Assembly: GCF_000686705.1 (NCBI RefSeq) | Contig: NZ_JMLJ01000007.1 | Span: 186,001 to 250,000, forward strand | Reading direction: 5' to 3' | DNA: 64,000 bases | Source of the DNA: Clostridium hydrogeniformans DSM 21757 | GTDB lineage: Bacteria; Bacillota; Clostridia; Clostridiales; Clostridiaceae | Notes under the pieces: generated by a model | What the model was told of the DNA's origin: nothing | The model's input: only the letters and a program-made list of their open reading frames with translations | Database searches by the model: none | Translations under genes and position numbers: made by a program | Shown here: in pieces, positions 8,267 through 16,783 of the stretch | How positions within the stretch are numbered: position 1 is the stretch's first letter | How the letters are laid out: each line of letters starts with the position of its first letter

Positions 8267-9316
8267 TTAATCATCTATTATAAGATTATATCTTAGTAAT
8301 TTCTTATCGGCATCTATTAAAGATTTTTTATCATTACTATAATCTTTAAGATATGTTTCTGTACTAACTCGCCCTGAATCAATTAATTTTTGTTTAGTGC
8401 AATAATCTATATCAAAGTCAACTGTAGATACATCTAATGAATCTATATAAATTGTTCTATCCTTATCATGTTGTGTTAAATGTGTATTTTCTTGACTTTC
8501 CATAAGGGTAGCAATAAGATTCCATGTATATTCAAAAAATGAGTCAACTTCATTCTCTTTAGGCCTAGCCAGGCCTCTAAAAAGAGCAATTTTATCTTTA
8601 GAGTCTAATTTAAATCCAAGGGTTTCTTTATTATACACATATAGGCTCTCTTCTTTAAGTTCTCTTATTTCTTCATAATAATCTGGAATTGAATAATGCT
8701 CATTATTCTTTACATATTTCTCACTATCAAATAATCTTACTGGGTAATTAGATAAAACCCCTCCATCTACATAGTAACAATCATTTCTTTTAATAGATTT
8801 AAAAAATAAAGGAATTGACATAGAAATACGCACTGCATCTTTAAGAAGCATATCCTCACATTCTTTTTCTTCTGTAGAAAATGTTTCTACAAAATGAGTT
8901 GATAAATTTGTTCCTTGAAAAAAAATCTCTTTAAATTCAGGATTGCTTTTAATATCCTTAAACGTAGAATCCTTATTTTTTGTTTTTTTATAAATAATAC
9001 TCTCTATCCACTCCATAAAAGCATCTCCTTTAAACCAACCATAACCATTAAAAAGTAATCTATATATATCTCTAATTGCTCCTATATCATCATCCATAAA
9101 ATTTTTCATACTCATATTTTCTAATTCTTCTCTGATTTCTTCAGTTTTATAACCTAACCCTACTAACAGCGCAATTATAGCTCCTGCAGAGGTTCCCCCA
9201 ACTCTTTTAATATTTTTAAGTATTGACTCTTTCTCTAAGACTTCTAAAACTCCTACATAAGCAATACCCTTAACTCCTCCACCCTCAAACACAAGATTTT
9301 TAAAATTATAATCCAT
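8267..9316 (-). CDS. Patatin-like phospholipase
   Basis: A 349-residue patatin-family lipid acyl hydrolase. The oxyanion loop is EGGGVKG (residues 11-17), the nucleophile elbow is GTSAG with Ser43, and the dyad Asp is in VDGGVLSNYP (Asp185), so all catalytic parts are present. No signal peptide or membrane helix; the protein is presumably cytosolic or delivered by an unknown route. Patatin proteins cleave acyl chains from phospholipids and serve in lipid turnover, virulence or, in some systems, anti-phage defence. No nucleotide cyclase or sensor gene lies next to it, so a CBASS-type role is not supported. Flanked by transposase relics. Confidence 0.9.
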   Translation of the reverse strand: MDYNFKNLVFEGGGVKGIAYVGVLEVLEKESILKNIKRVGGTSAGAIIALLVGLGYKTEEIREELENMSMKNFMDDDIGAIRDIYRLLFNGYGWFKGDAFMEWIESIIYKKTKNKDSTFKDIKSNPEFKEIFFQGTNLSTHFVETFSTEEKECEDMLLKDAVRISMSIPLFFKSIKRNDCYYVDGGVLSNYPVRLFDSEKYVKNNEHYSIPDYYEEIRELKEESLYVYNKETLGFKLDSKDKIALFRGLARPKENEVDSFFEYTWNLIATLMESQENTHLTQHDKDRTIYIDSLDVSTVDFDIDYCTKQKLIDSGRVSTETYLKDYSNDKKSLIDADKKLLRYNLIIDD

Positions 9317-9510
9317 AAAAACACCTCATTTAACTGACTGTAATAATACATTTTATATTTCCACAACCTTTAGTAATTATTCAAGATAATCTTTCACTCT
9401 TACTTCAAAGTAACATTGACCATAATATGTATTTGAAATAAAATATAAAATATAGGTATTAAACCCTTATAATTTAATAGTTATTAAAAATTTATTTCGG
9501 AGGTGGAATT

Positions 9511-9645
9511 ATAAGGAAATGCTGCACTTATAACAGGTGCTTCTAAGGAATTGGTGAAGGAATTACAAGAGTTTACAGAAAACATGGAGCAAAGATCTTC
9601 TTCAGTGGACATCCTACCACTGGTATTCAAGAAATTAATTATATG
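9511..9645 (+). pseudogene. Short-chain dehydrogenase remnant with frameshift
   Basis: After GGAGGTGGAATT the sequence reads ALITGASK, loses one base, then continues in another frame as GIGEGITRVYRKHGAKIFFSG. Together they are the Rossmann TGxxxGIG opening of a classical SDR. The frame dissolves after about 45 codons and runs into the convergent acetyltransferase gene. A dead 5' fragment. Confidence 0.75.
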
Positions 9646-9655
9646 AAAAGTAAAC

Positions 9656-10168
9656 TTATCTCTTCATATAATCATCATAAGTAATTCTAAATGCCAACTG
9701 TGTAGTTCTCTTACCAGTAAAAATATCTTTTTCTATGGAATCATCTATCTCATTTCTACTAAAACCTATTTTTTTTAGCATGTTAATAGATTTTATATTA
9801 TCCTCATAACATCCTGCAACAATCTCTTTTAAATTATACTGTGAAAAACAAAACTTCATTGATAATTTAAAAGCTTCTATACCGTACCCCTCACTTCTAT
9901 AAGGTTTATATATCCATATAGATAAATCAGGATTTGATACATCATAACTTAAGCGAACAGTACCAATTGTACATCTTTTTTCTTTTGATATAATTGTTGC
10001 CCAAAAATCATATTCGTCAATTTCAAAATAACAGAATTCTTCAAAACTCTCATCAAGAATAGAGTTATAGCCCTTCTGCGTTTCTGGATCCTTCCAACAA
10101 TCATACATATCTTCATCATCACTATGACTATACCTTATTAGACTAATTCTATTATTTTCTATATACAT
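9656..10168 (-). CDS. GNAT acetyltransferase (RimJ/RimL type)
   Basis: A 170-residue GNAT N-acetyltransferase of the RimJ/RimL/SpeG-like group. It has the typical opening RISLIRYSHSDDEDMYDCWKDPE, the acceptor-domain strand TIGTVRLSY, a short pyrophosphate-loop region around YRSEGYGIEAFKLSM, and the C-terminal NIKSINMLKKIGFSR. It would move an acetyl group from acetyl-CoA to an amine; the substrate is unknown and may be a protein N-terminus, a polyamine or an antibiotic. First of four GNAT genes within 5 kb. Confidence 0.85.
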   Translation of the reverse strand: MYIENNRISLIRYSHSDDEDMYDCWKDPETQKGYNSILDESFEEFCYFEIDEYDFWATIISKEKRCTIGTVRLSYDVSNPDLSIWIYKPYRSEGYGIEAFKLSMKFCFSQYNLKEIVAGCYEDNIKSINMLKKIGFSRNEIDDSIEKDIFTGKRTTQLAFRITYDDYMKR

Positions 10169-10297
10169 GATTATTACATCCTAATTTAAAAATACTTATA
10201 TGGATATAAATTGATTCCCAAAAAACTCCATCAATTAGCCTTACTAAAACCTTAGAAATATAAGTAAAAGAACATACTATAATAGTAACTCAAATAA

Positions 10298-11074
10298 TTA
10301 TAGATGAAAAAGCAACTCCATTCTTTCTCCTATTTTATTAAATCCAAGTTTTTTATACATTTCTTTTGCAGTATCCTCTTCATCAGTAACAAGATAAATG
10401 GTATGACACTTCTCCTTTATTCCTATATCAATTAAATATTTTAAAATAGTAGTTCCGTATCCCATCCTTTGATATGGTGGAATAACAGCAAAATCCTCGA
10501 TTTTTACAACCCCATTATGTGTAAACAAATCACAATTTCCTATTATTTTTCCCTTATGATAACAAATATAAGAATCAACTCCTTTTTCAGAAATATATAC
10601 CTTTCCCCGTCTATAACATCTTCTTGTACAAAAATCTTTTCCAAGGTTCTCCTCATCATGTTTTAAATCACAAAATAAAACATCATTTATCATTTCATCA
10701 TTTATGACTTTCTTTATTGCACATTCAGAAATATAATTTAATCTTGAAAAATAAGAAATATCAAAAGAATAATATCCCATTTTTGATATTTCAGCATTAT
10801 ATTTAAGACTAGAAATCAAAGATCTATTTACAACATAATCTAAAATGATATTGCAAAATTTACTTTTTTCAAATGACCTTAATAAAATTTCATCTTCTAT
10901 AATCTCTTTTAATTCACTATCTTCCATTTCTCTTTTTACATATGTGTAATTGTGATAATACATATCTTTTAATTGATTATCACTAAATCTAATTATATTG
11001 TCCTTTTCATAAAACTCTGAAAAACATTTTATATATTCAAATTCGCAGTTCATAATTTCTTTATCTAATAACAT
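10298..11074 (-). CDS. GNAT acetyltransferase with long N-terminal part
   Basis: A 258-residue protein. Residues 165-258 are a GNAT fold: IGNCDLFTHNGVVKIEDFAVIPP, then the CoA loop QRMGYGTTILKYLI and EMYKKLGFNKIGER. The first 160 residues are mixed alpha/beta without recognised family and contain a FCTRRCYRRG segment. Substrate unknown. It is oriented like its neighbours, separated by 130 and 110 bases, so probably transcribed singly. Domain content is clear; function beyond acetyl transfer is not. Confidence 0.8.
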   Translation of the reverse strand: MLLDKEIMNCEFEYIKCFSEFYEKDNIIRFSDNQLKDMYYHNYTYVKREMEDSELKEIIEDEILLRSFEKSKFCNIILDYVVNRSLISSLKYNAEISKMGYYSFDISYFSRLNYISECAIKKVINDEMINDVLFCDLKHDEENLGKDFCTRRCYRRGKVYISEKGVDSYICYHKGKIIGNCDLFTHNGVVKIEDFAVIPPYQRMGYGTTILKYLIDIGIKEKCHTIYLVTDEEDTAKEMYKKLGFNKIGERMELLFHL

Positions 11075-11187
11075 AATATCTACTCCATTTCTTCATTCTT
11101 ATATAATTTAAATAATTTCTTTTAAATACATATTATTACCAATTTATAATACCTATCGAAACAAACTTATAATTAATTTTATACTAA

Positions 11188-12195
11188 TTAAAATATAGGA
11201 TTTAATTCTAACCACTTTTTAAGCATAATAATATCCTCATCGATATTTCTTATTACAGCAGAGTCTCCCCATGTATTTTGAAGAAAAGAAATGTATAGAG
11301 TACCAATATTAAAAATCCTTCTGAATGGAATAAAGAGAGAAATAGAACTTATCTCATTCCTACTCATTGTTCTAATTTTGTTATATCCATTTAAAAATTC
11401 ACTTTTACGCTTTTCTCTCTTTTTCAAGTTTGTAATATCACATCCCATAGCAAAAGGGAAAGCGTACATTGAGATATCATATGCTCTCCATCCATTGCCA
11501 CAGAAATCAAAATCAAAGAGGACAGGATTTTTGTTAGCATCAATTCTTATATTTCCACTATAAATATCACCATGGCACACCCCATATTCTGGTCTTTCCA
11601 TAGTTAAACCTTTTAATCTCTTTTTTACATGTCTTGCAACTTCCTCTAAAAAATCTATGTCAAAATCATAAATATTAGAGAATTGTCTTATGGCATCTAT
11701 AGAATTATCTATAAATAAAGGTTCGTCTAAATTTCTTCGATTAATTTCAAAATCGCATTTATCCCAAGCGTTATGAATTGAAGCAATATAACTTCCTAAT
11801 CTTTCATTTAATTCGATAGTTTCCTCTGTTTTGTTAAATTCCTGTACTCCAACTGACGTATATAATACCCCATATCTTATTCCATTTACAGTATTAAATT
11901 GTGAAATGAACTTTCCATCACACTTAATAACTGGATATGTAACTTCAATATCTGAGAATTTGAGATGATTAAGTAAATCAATCTCCCCTTGAATTTCTTC
12001 TATGCTTCTTATCCCTTGACGGTATACCTTAAAGAAATATTCTTTATTGTCTCCAGTAACTTTATATATGTCATGTAAACCTCTATAAAATAATCGACAT
12101 TTCATCACTTTACTCGGAAAATACTCTCGTGTAATATAATTACAAAGAGCATTTGATGATAATACAGATACCTCTAATGAGAAAAAATTATCCAA
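11188..12195 (-). CDS. APH-family phosphotransferase (CotS/HSK2-like)
   Basis: A 335-residue protein-kinase-like small-molecule kinase. The catalytic loop is GVCHGDIYSGNIRID (HGDxxxxN) and the metal-binding Asp is in LFDFDFCG, both intact. The N-lobe has the FKVYRQG lysine region. Family members phosphorylate homoserine, choline, aminoglycosides or, as CotS/YsxE types, act on the spore coat. TTG 12195 is preferred as start since AGAGGTGG ends seven bases before it; the upstream ATG at 12213 overlaps this ribosome site. It sits among acetyltransferase genes, so a resistance or detoxification role is possible, but no substrate can be named. Confidence 0.8.
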   Translation of the reverse strand: MDNFFSLEVSVLSSNALCNYITREYFPSKVMKCRLFYRGLHDIYKVTGDNKEYFFKVYRQGIRSIEEIQGEIDLLNHLKFSDIEVTYPVIKCDGKFISQFNTVNGIRYGVLYTSVGVQEFNKTEETIELNERLGSYIASIHNAWDKCDFEINRRNLDEPLFIDNSIDAIRQFSNIYDFDIDFLEEVARHVKKRLKGLTMERPEYGVCHGDIYSGNIRIDANKNPVLFDFDFCGNGWRAYDISMYAFPFAMGCDITNLKKREKRKSEFLNGYNKIRTMSRNEISSISLFIPFRRIFNIGTLYISFLQNTWGDSAVIRNIDEDIIMLKKWLELNPIF

Positions 12196-12363
12196 TATAA
12201 AACCACCTCTCATATATAATTAGAAAACTATTGATTCTCAGTAATTATAATCATTTACCTAATTGTATAGTATAAAAATGCAATTATTTAGCATTATTTA
12301 TACATAAATCACCTTCCGAGTTCTCACCATGATTTTTTCTACGAAATTACTAAGATAAAGAAT

Positions 12364-12810
12364 ATGGACATTCCTGTAATATTTGTTACCACTAAAGAAT
12401 CAGTATTAGATAGGGTTATGGGACTTAAATTAGGAGCTGATGATTATATAGTCAAGCCCTTTGAAGCTATTGAGCTTTTAGCTAGAATAGAAGTAGCATT
12501 AAGGCACTATAATAAGTCAGAGGAAGTTATAAAATTTAGCCATATACAAGTTTATCCTAATCAAAGAATAGTAAAGGTTAATGAGGAATTAATAGATATT
12601 ACCTTTAAAGAATACGATCTTTTAATATTATTTATAAGAAACAAAAATATTGCCCTTTCTAGAAATCAAATTCTGGAAAGGGTTTGGGGATATGATTATT
12701 CAGGCGAAACTAGGACTGTAGATATTCATGTTCAACGCCTACGAGAAAAATTAAATCTAAAGGAACATATAAAAACTATTTTCAAGGTTGTCTATAGGCT
12801 TGAGGAATAG
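12364..12810 (+). pseudogene. N-terminally truncated OmpR-type response regulator
   Basis: The 148 codons hold the end of a receiver domain (IPVIFVTTKES, then GADDYIVKPFE with the conserved Lys) and a complete winged-helix DNA-binding domain ending in the RTVDIHVQRLREKL recognition segment. The frame stays open back to 12292 and still resembles a receiver (LPSSHHDFFYEI), but the first ~50 residues, including the acidic pocket and phospho-acceptor Asp, are absent. No ribosome site precedes ATG 12364, and no sensor kinase gene is adjacent. Most likely a decayed 3' fragment; a product, if made, would bind DNA without phosphorylation control. Confidence 0.8.
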
Positions 12811-13002
12811 AAATATTATATTGCTAGGACGAGTTTCAAAATAGAAAAGCATTTTTTCAATTTGAGATATATTTATTTACTGCTAAACATATAGGATTAT
12901 ATTATGACTTTTATTTAAATTGACTTCCATTAATCTTGAAACTCAAAACCCTATGAACCTCTTTTAATAAAAAGATTATCTTAAAAACTTCTTTCTTATA
13001 AT

Positions 13003-13569
13003 TTATTTGAGAAGTTTATAAATTATTGAATCCTCAAATTCCTCATTAAGTATGTCCATAAAAACTTCATCATACTCGTTATTTCCATATATAATAGCAC
13101 TTCTCCTTCTCCCAATTTCTTTGAAACCACACTTTTTACATGCTTTTATTGCTGCCTCATTAAAAGAGTAAGTTTCAATCATTATATTCCTTAGGTTAAG
13201 AATATTAAATCCAAAATCCAATAATAGTTTTGTAGCTTCTGTTCCTATCCCTTTACCTCTATGATTTCTTTCTCCTATGAACATTCCCATAACTGCATTT
13301 CTATTTATAAAATTTATTCTCATAAGTCTTGCAATTCCTATAACTTCATCTACATCCTTTCTTATAATATAAAATGCATATCCTGTATTATTATTCATAT
13401 TTTCAAGATATCTTTTTTGTGCCTCATAAGTAATCATATCTGATATATCTCCTGTTCTAATAGCAACTTCAATATCATTACTCCAATTAGCAACCTTCTC
13501 TGTTTCCGCTGCATCTACTGGTGATAAATAACAGTTATCTCCAACTAGCTTTTTTAAATGATTCATCAT
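13003..13569 (-). CDS. GNAT acetyltransferase
   Basis: A GNAT enzyme of about 188 residues, RimJ/RimL-like: LSPVDAAETEKVANWSND at the start, AFYIIRKDVDEVIGIARLMRIN in the core, the CoA loop RNHRGKGIGTEATKLLLDFG, and FNEAAIKACKKCGFKEIGRRR near the end. The start is one of several clustered ATGs (13575, 13569, 13566); the GAAGGA site favours the later ones. The stop of the upstream GNAT-pentapeptide gene (TGA 13572-13574) overlaps the start region, so the two are translationally coupled. Substrate unknown. Confidence 0.85.
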   Translation of the reverse strand: MMNHLKKLVGDNCYLSPVDAAETEKVANWSNDIEVAIRTGDISDMITYEAQKRYLENMNNNTGYAFYIIRKDVDEVIGIARLMRINFINRNAVMGMFIGERNHRGKGIGTEATKLLLDFGFNILNLRNIMIETYSFNEAAIKACKKCGFKEIGRRRSAIIYGNNEYDEVFMDILNEEFEDSIIYKLLK

Positions 13570-13571
13570 TA

Positions 13572-14501
13572 TCATTCCTTCACTTTATACTTTTTATAGA
13601 CTTCCATAAGCTCCTCTCCATTTATACCATTAATACTCATCCCCTTAATATTACAATTTTCAATGCTTAAGTTTTCAAGATTAGAATCTATTATTTTGCT
13701 ATTACTTAATTCACATCTCTCCATAGTGATGCTAGAGTCAATTTTATCTATATCTAAATTAATATCATGTATATAAGCATTAGATAAAGAAACATGACAG
13801 ATTTCTACTTTAGTCATATTTGAATCACCAAATATAGAAGAACTCATATTAGTATTGGTAAAGCGGCTATTATTTAAGTTTGAATTAGCATATATATTTT
13901 TACATAAGTTCATATTTGAGAACTTTGAATTACTCATATTTGAATCATAGAAATCGCTATTCTTTAGATTACATTGACGAAAATTATTATTGATTAAATC
14001 TTTACCTATCCAGTAGTTTTCTAATTCTCCTATATCCTTCTTAGTTATTTTGCGATAATATCTTTCCCCTGTATCTTTTCCTATTAACTTATATCCATTA
14101 CTTTCATAGAAATGATGGTTTCTCGAGCTTTCCTCAATGGTATCTAAAGACCATATATTCACTTTTGGAAATAACTCTTCAATAACCTTAAGAATCTTTG
14201 ATCCAAGTCCCATATCTTGATACTTAGGTAATATGTATAATCTATCAATTCTTCCATGTTCCCTTCCAGTATAAGATATAAGAGTCACTCCAATAATATT
14301 TTCATGATATATTATCTTATAATATTTATTATCCCAAGTATGATATTTTTGCATATCTATAGAATTAAAACCTGGAATATAAGGTCTATCTCCATTTTTA
14401 AACCATCTTATAGCCTCATCCTCAATAACTTGAACCATAATATCTCTTATTTTTTCACCTTCATCCATAGCTATAGGTTCAAGTCTTAACTCCTCCCCCA
14501 T
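13572..14501 (-). CDS. GNAT acetyltransferase fused to pentapeptide repeats
   Basis: A 309-residue two-domain protein. Residues 1-150 are a GNAT domain (IYHENIIGVTLISYTGRE, RLYILPKYQDMGLGSKIL, YESNGYKLIG). Residues about 165-290 are pentapeptide repeats of A(D/N)LxN style: NFRQCNLKNSDFYDSNMSNS, SNLNNSRFTNTNMSSSIF and further units, expected to fold as a right-handed quadrilateral beta-helix. Pentapeptide proteins such as Qnr/MfpA mimic DNA and protect gyrase, but many others have no known role. It forms a two-gene operon with the overlapping downstream GNAT gene. The combination suggests resistance or modification of a bound partner, which is inference only. Confidence 0.85.
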   Translation of the reverse strand: MGEELRLEPIAMDEGEKIRDIMVQVIEDEAIRWFKNGDRPYIPGFNSIDMQKYHTWDNKYYKIIYHENIIGVTLISYTGREHGRIDRLYILPKYQDMGLGSKILKVIEELFPKVNIWSLDTIEESSRNHHFYESNGYKLIGKDTGERYYRKITKKDIGELENYWIGKDLINNNFRQCNLKNSDFYDSNMSNSKFSNMNLCKNIYANSNLNNSRFTNTNMSSSIFGDSNMTKVEICHVSLSNAYIHDINLDIDKIDSSITMERCELSNSKIIDSNLENLSIENCNIKGMSINGINGEELMEVYKKYKVKE

Positions 14502-14974
14502 TTATAATCCCTCTTTTCCTATAATAATTAAATTTTTTATACTATTTCTATGTTAAATAAACACTTCTTATAATGTCACTACACTTAACCCTTCTTATTT
14601 ATATATATAATTTAACGCAATTAATATTCTTAATATTGAGAATATTGTAAGTATATTTTAAAATATCTAATTTACATTCCATATGTTACTCCTATGAAAT
14701 ATATCTTATTTCTTACTCTATATTTTAATACATTATTTCATTTTTCTAAATATAATTACATATATATACATTTAATTATATTTAGAAAATCTGTAATTTG
14801 TCAATTAACCTTTAGAAACCTCAGTAAAATTTATCTTATGTTATTATGACTATAGCATAAAGGATATCAATAATAACACTTTGTTTTCAACTTAAAACAT
14901 ATCTTTTTATATAGTTTCTCTATTATGCATATTATAAGTTTAAAGTAAATTATAAAAACTAATTATAATACTAA
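14502..14974. other. Intergenic AT-rich region with long inverted repeat
   Basis: No gene is recognisable. It contains the promoter of the GNAT-pentapeptide gene at the left end and a 17-bp inverted repeat (listed separately). Neighbours are both leftward genes. Confidence 0.5.
14742..14789. repeat. Perfect 17-bp inverted repeat
   Basis: TTTTCTAAATATAATTA (14742-14758) is followed after 14 bases by its exact reverse complement (14773-14789). It is 240 bases ahead of the GNAT-pentapeptide gene and not placed like a terminator of any visible gene. It could be an operator, a relic of a mobile element end, or a cruciform-prone site. Confidence 0.6.
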
Positions 14975-15014
14975 AATAGGATAAAACTTATTTTACTAAG
15001 TTCTATCCTATCTT
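14975..15014 (-). terminator. Terminator of the SDR gene
   Basis: AATAGGATAAAACTTA pairs with TAAGTTCTATCCTATCTT with one G-U pair and a 6-nt loop, right after the stop of the leftward SDR gene and followed by TTTTAGTATTAT on that strand. Confidence 0.75.
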
Positions 15015-15024
15015 AATTAATCTT

Positions 15025-15765
15025 TTATATAAATCCACCATCTATAGTTAACACTTGTCCTGTTATATATTTAGATTTATTAGAACATAAAAATACCACT
15101 GCATCAGCAATATCTTTTCCTTTCCCGAAGCATCCCATAGGTATTTCTTCCTTAAGACACTCTTTTTCTTCATTAGATAAAAAATTATTCATCTCGGTAT
15201 CTATAACTCCTGGGGCAATAGCATTAATCCTAATACCACTTAAGGCCATCTCTTTTGCTAGAGATTTTGTAAATAAATTTATTCCACCTTTAGAGGTTGA
15301 ATATATAACTTCACAGGAAGCACCAACATTTCCCCATATAGAAGAAATATTTATAATAGTTCCTGACTTTTTTCCTACCATGTGAGGTAGGGCTGCATGA
15401 GTCAAATTTATAACTCCTTTAAGATTTGTGCTCATTAAAGAATCAATCTCTTTAATATCCATATCCATAAATAATCCTACTTTGCTTACCCCTGCATTAT
15501 TCACTAATATATCTATTTTACCAAGAATATTTGTTATATCTTGTATCATGGACTTACACTCATCATAGGATGATACATCTCCTTGTAGAAGAACTCCATT
15601 CCCTCCTAGGGCTTTTATTTCCTCTAAAGTTTTCTTCGCTTCATCTTCATTGGTTCTATAATTTATGGCAACCAAGACTCCTTCTCTTGCAAGCTCTATG
15701 GCTATTGCTCTTCCTATCCCCCTTGAAGCCCCTGTTACTAATGCAACTTTCCCATTAATACTCAT
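15025..15765 (-). CDS. Short-chain dehydrogenase, FabG/YmfI-like
   Basis: A 246-residue classical SDR. It has the NADP-binding TGASRGIGRA, the NNAG motif, the catalytic Ser/Tyr/Lys set (NISS, YSTSK) and the C-terminal TGQVLTIDGGF. Classical FabG reduces 3-oxoacyl-ACP, but the SSIWGNVGASCEV and APGVIDTEMN segments are like those I associate with YmfI, the 5-aminopentanone reductase acting on modified elongation factor P. No fatty-acid synthesis genes are near, which also speaks against FabG proper. It lies 15 bases downstream of a DMT transporter gene and ends in a terminator, so the two form a short operon. Confidence 0.85.
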   Translation of the reverse strand: MSINGKVALVTGASRGIGRAIAIELAREGVLVAINYRTNEDEAKKTLEEIKALGGNGVLLQGDVSSYDECKSMIQDITNILGKIDILVNNAGVSKVGLFMDMDIKEIDSLMSTNLKGVINLTHAALPHMVGKKSGTIINISSIWGNVGASCEVIYSTSKGGINLFTKSLAKEMALSGIRINAIAPGVIDTEMNNFLSNEEKECLKEEIPMGCFGKGKDIADAVVFLCSNKSKYITGQVLTIDGGFI

Positions 15766-15779
15766 TTTATAATATCTCC

Positions 15780-16643
15780 TTAGTTTATAGTTTTAACTTT
15801 TCTTTTATTATATATAAATACAAATATACTAGCTCCAATAATTATGAAGTAACCTAATAGGCTATATATATCTGGTATCTCGTTCCAAATGAATAATCCG
15901 ATAAGGGCTGAGAATATAATATTTACATAATCAAATATAGATATCTCACTAGCTGGAGCATTTTTATAAGCTAAAGTTAGGGCAAATTGACCTATGGAAG
16001 CGGCACCCCCTGCTAGAAGTAAGTAAGAAACCTGGGTAAATGTCATAGGAACAAAATCCATGATCATAACCGGAAATGTAACTACAAGGGATACAAAAGA
16101 AAAATAAAATACAATGGTATAATACTCTTCCTTCCCTCCAAGAAACCTAACAAAGGTATAAGCTGCCCCTGCAAATATAGCAGAACTAACTCCTATAAGA
16201 GCCGGAATAATATTTAAATTAAAACTCGGTTTTATTATAAATAAGCTTCCAAAAAACGCTAAAAATAAAGCTCCTATTTGCATTGGAGTTATTTTCTCCT
16301 TTAAAAATAATACAGCAAAAATAGTTAAAAAGAATGGGCTTAACTTATTAAGCATAGCAGAATCTGCTAAAACTAAATGATCTATAGCATAAAAGTTAGC
16401 TATAATTCCTAATGTACCTAATATAGACCTTGCTAAAAGATACTTTTGATTTTCTTTTTTACCAAAAAAAGAACTCTTATGCTTAAGAATTAGCCCTAAG
16501 GCTACAATGCAGCTAACTAAATTTCTAAAAAAGCTTTTTTGAAAAGCTGGTAGGCTACCAGATAGCTTTACAAAAGCCCCCATCACTGCAAACCCTAAAG
16601 ATGATACTATTATAAGTAAAATTGCTTTTGTTTTTTTATCCAA
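15780..16643 (-). CDS. EamA/DMT-family transporter
   Basis: A 287-residue membrane protein with ten predicted helices in two EamA repeats (first around SSLGFAVMGAFVKLSG, second from IPALIGVSSAIFAGAAYTFV). The DMT superfamily mostly exports metabolites such as amino acids, or exchanges nucleotide sugars; this substrate is unknown. It is the first gene of a two-gene leftward operon with the SDR gene. Confidence 0.88.
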   Translation of the reverse strand: MDKKTKAILLIIVSSLGFAVMGAFVKLSGSLPAFQKSFFRNLVSCIVALGLILKHKSSFFGKKENQKYLLARSILGTLGIIANFYAIDHLVLADSAMLNKLSPFFLTIFAVLFLKEKITPMQIGALFLAFFGSLFIIKPSFNLNIIPALIGVSSAIFAGAAYTFVRFLGGKEEYYTIVFYFSFVSLVVTFPVMIMDFVPMTFTQVSYLLLAGGAASIGQFALTLAYKNAPASEISIFDYVNIIFSALIGLFIWNEIPDIYSLLGYFIIIGASIFVFIYNKRKVKTIN

Positions 16644-16743
16644 CTGTAATCTCTCCTCTCACTATTAATTTTACTTGTAATTCATTTATATTACAAATAA
16701 TTTATAGAACAATATTTAATTAATTTTCTTATAAAGATAAAAT

Positions 16744-16782
16744 AAAAATAGGATTTATATACTTCATATAAATCCTATTTTT
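16744..16782 (-). terminator. Terminator of rnf operon
   Basis: A perfect 17-bp stem, AAAAATAGGATTTATAT with its complement and a 5-nt loop, ends two bases past the rnfB stop. A T-run follows on the minus strand. Clear end of the operon. Confidence 0.9.
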
Positions 16783-16783
16783 A

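Noticed and set aside
8267-9316. Patatin gene as CBASS/anti-phage effector
   Set aside because: No cyclic-nucleotide synthase or sensor domain is adjacent or fused; the gene stands alone among relics.
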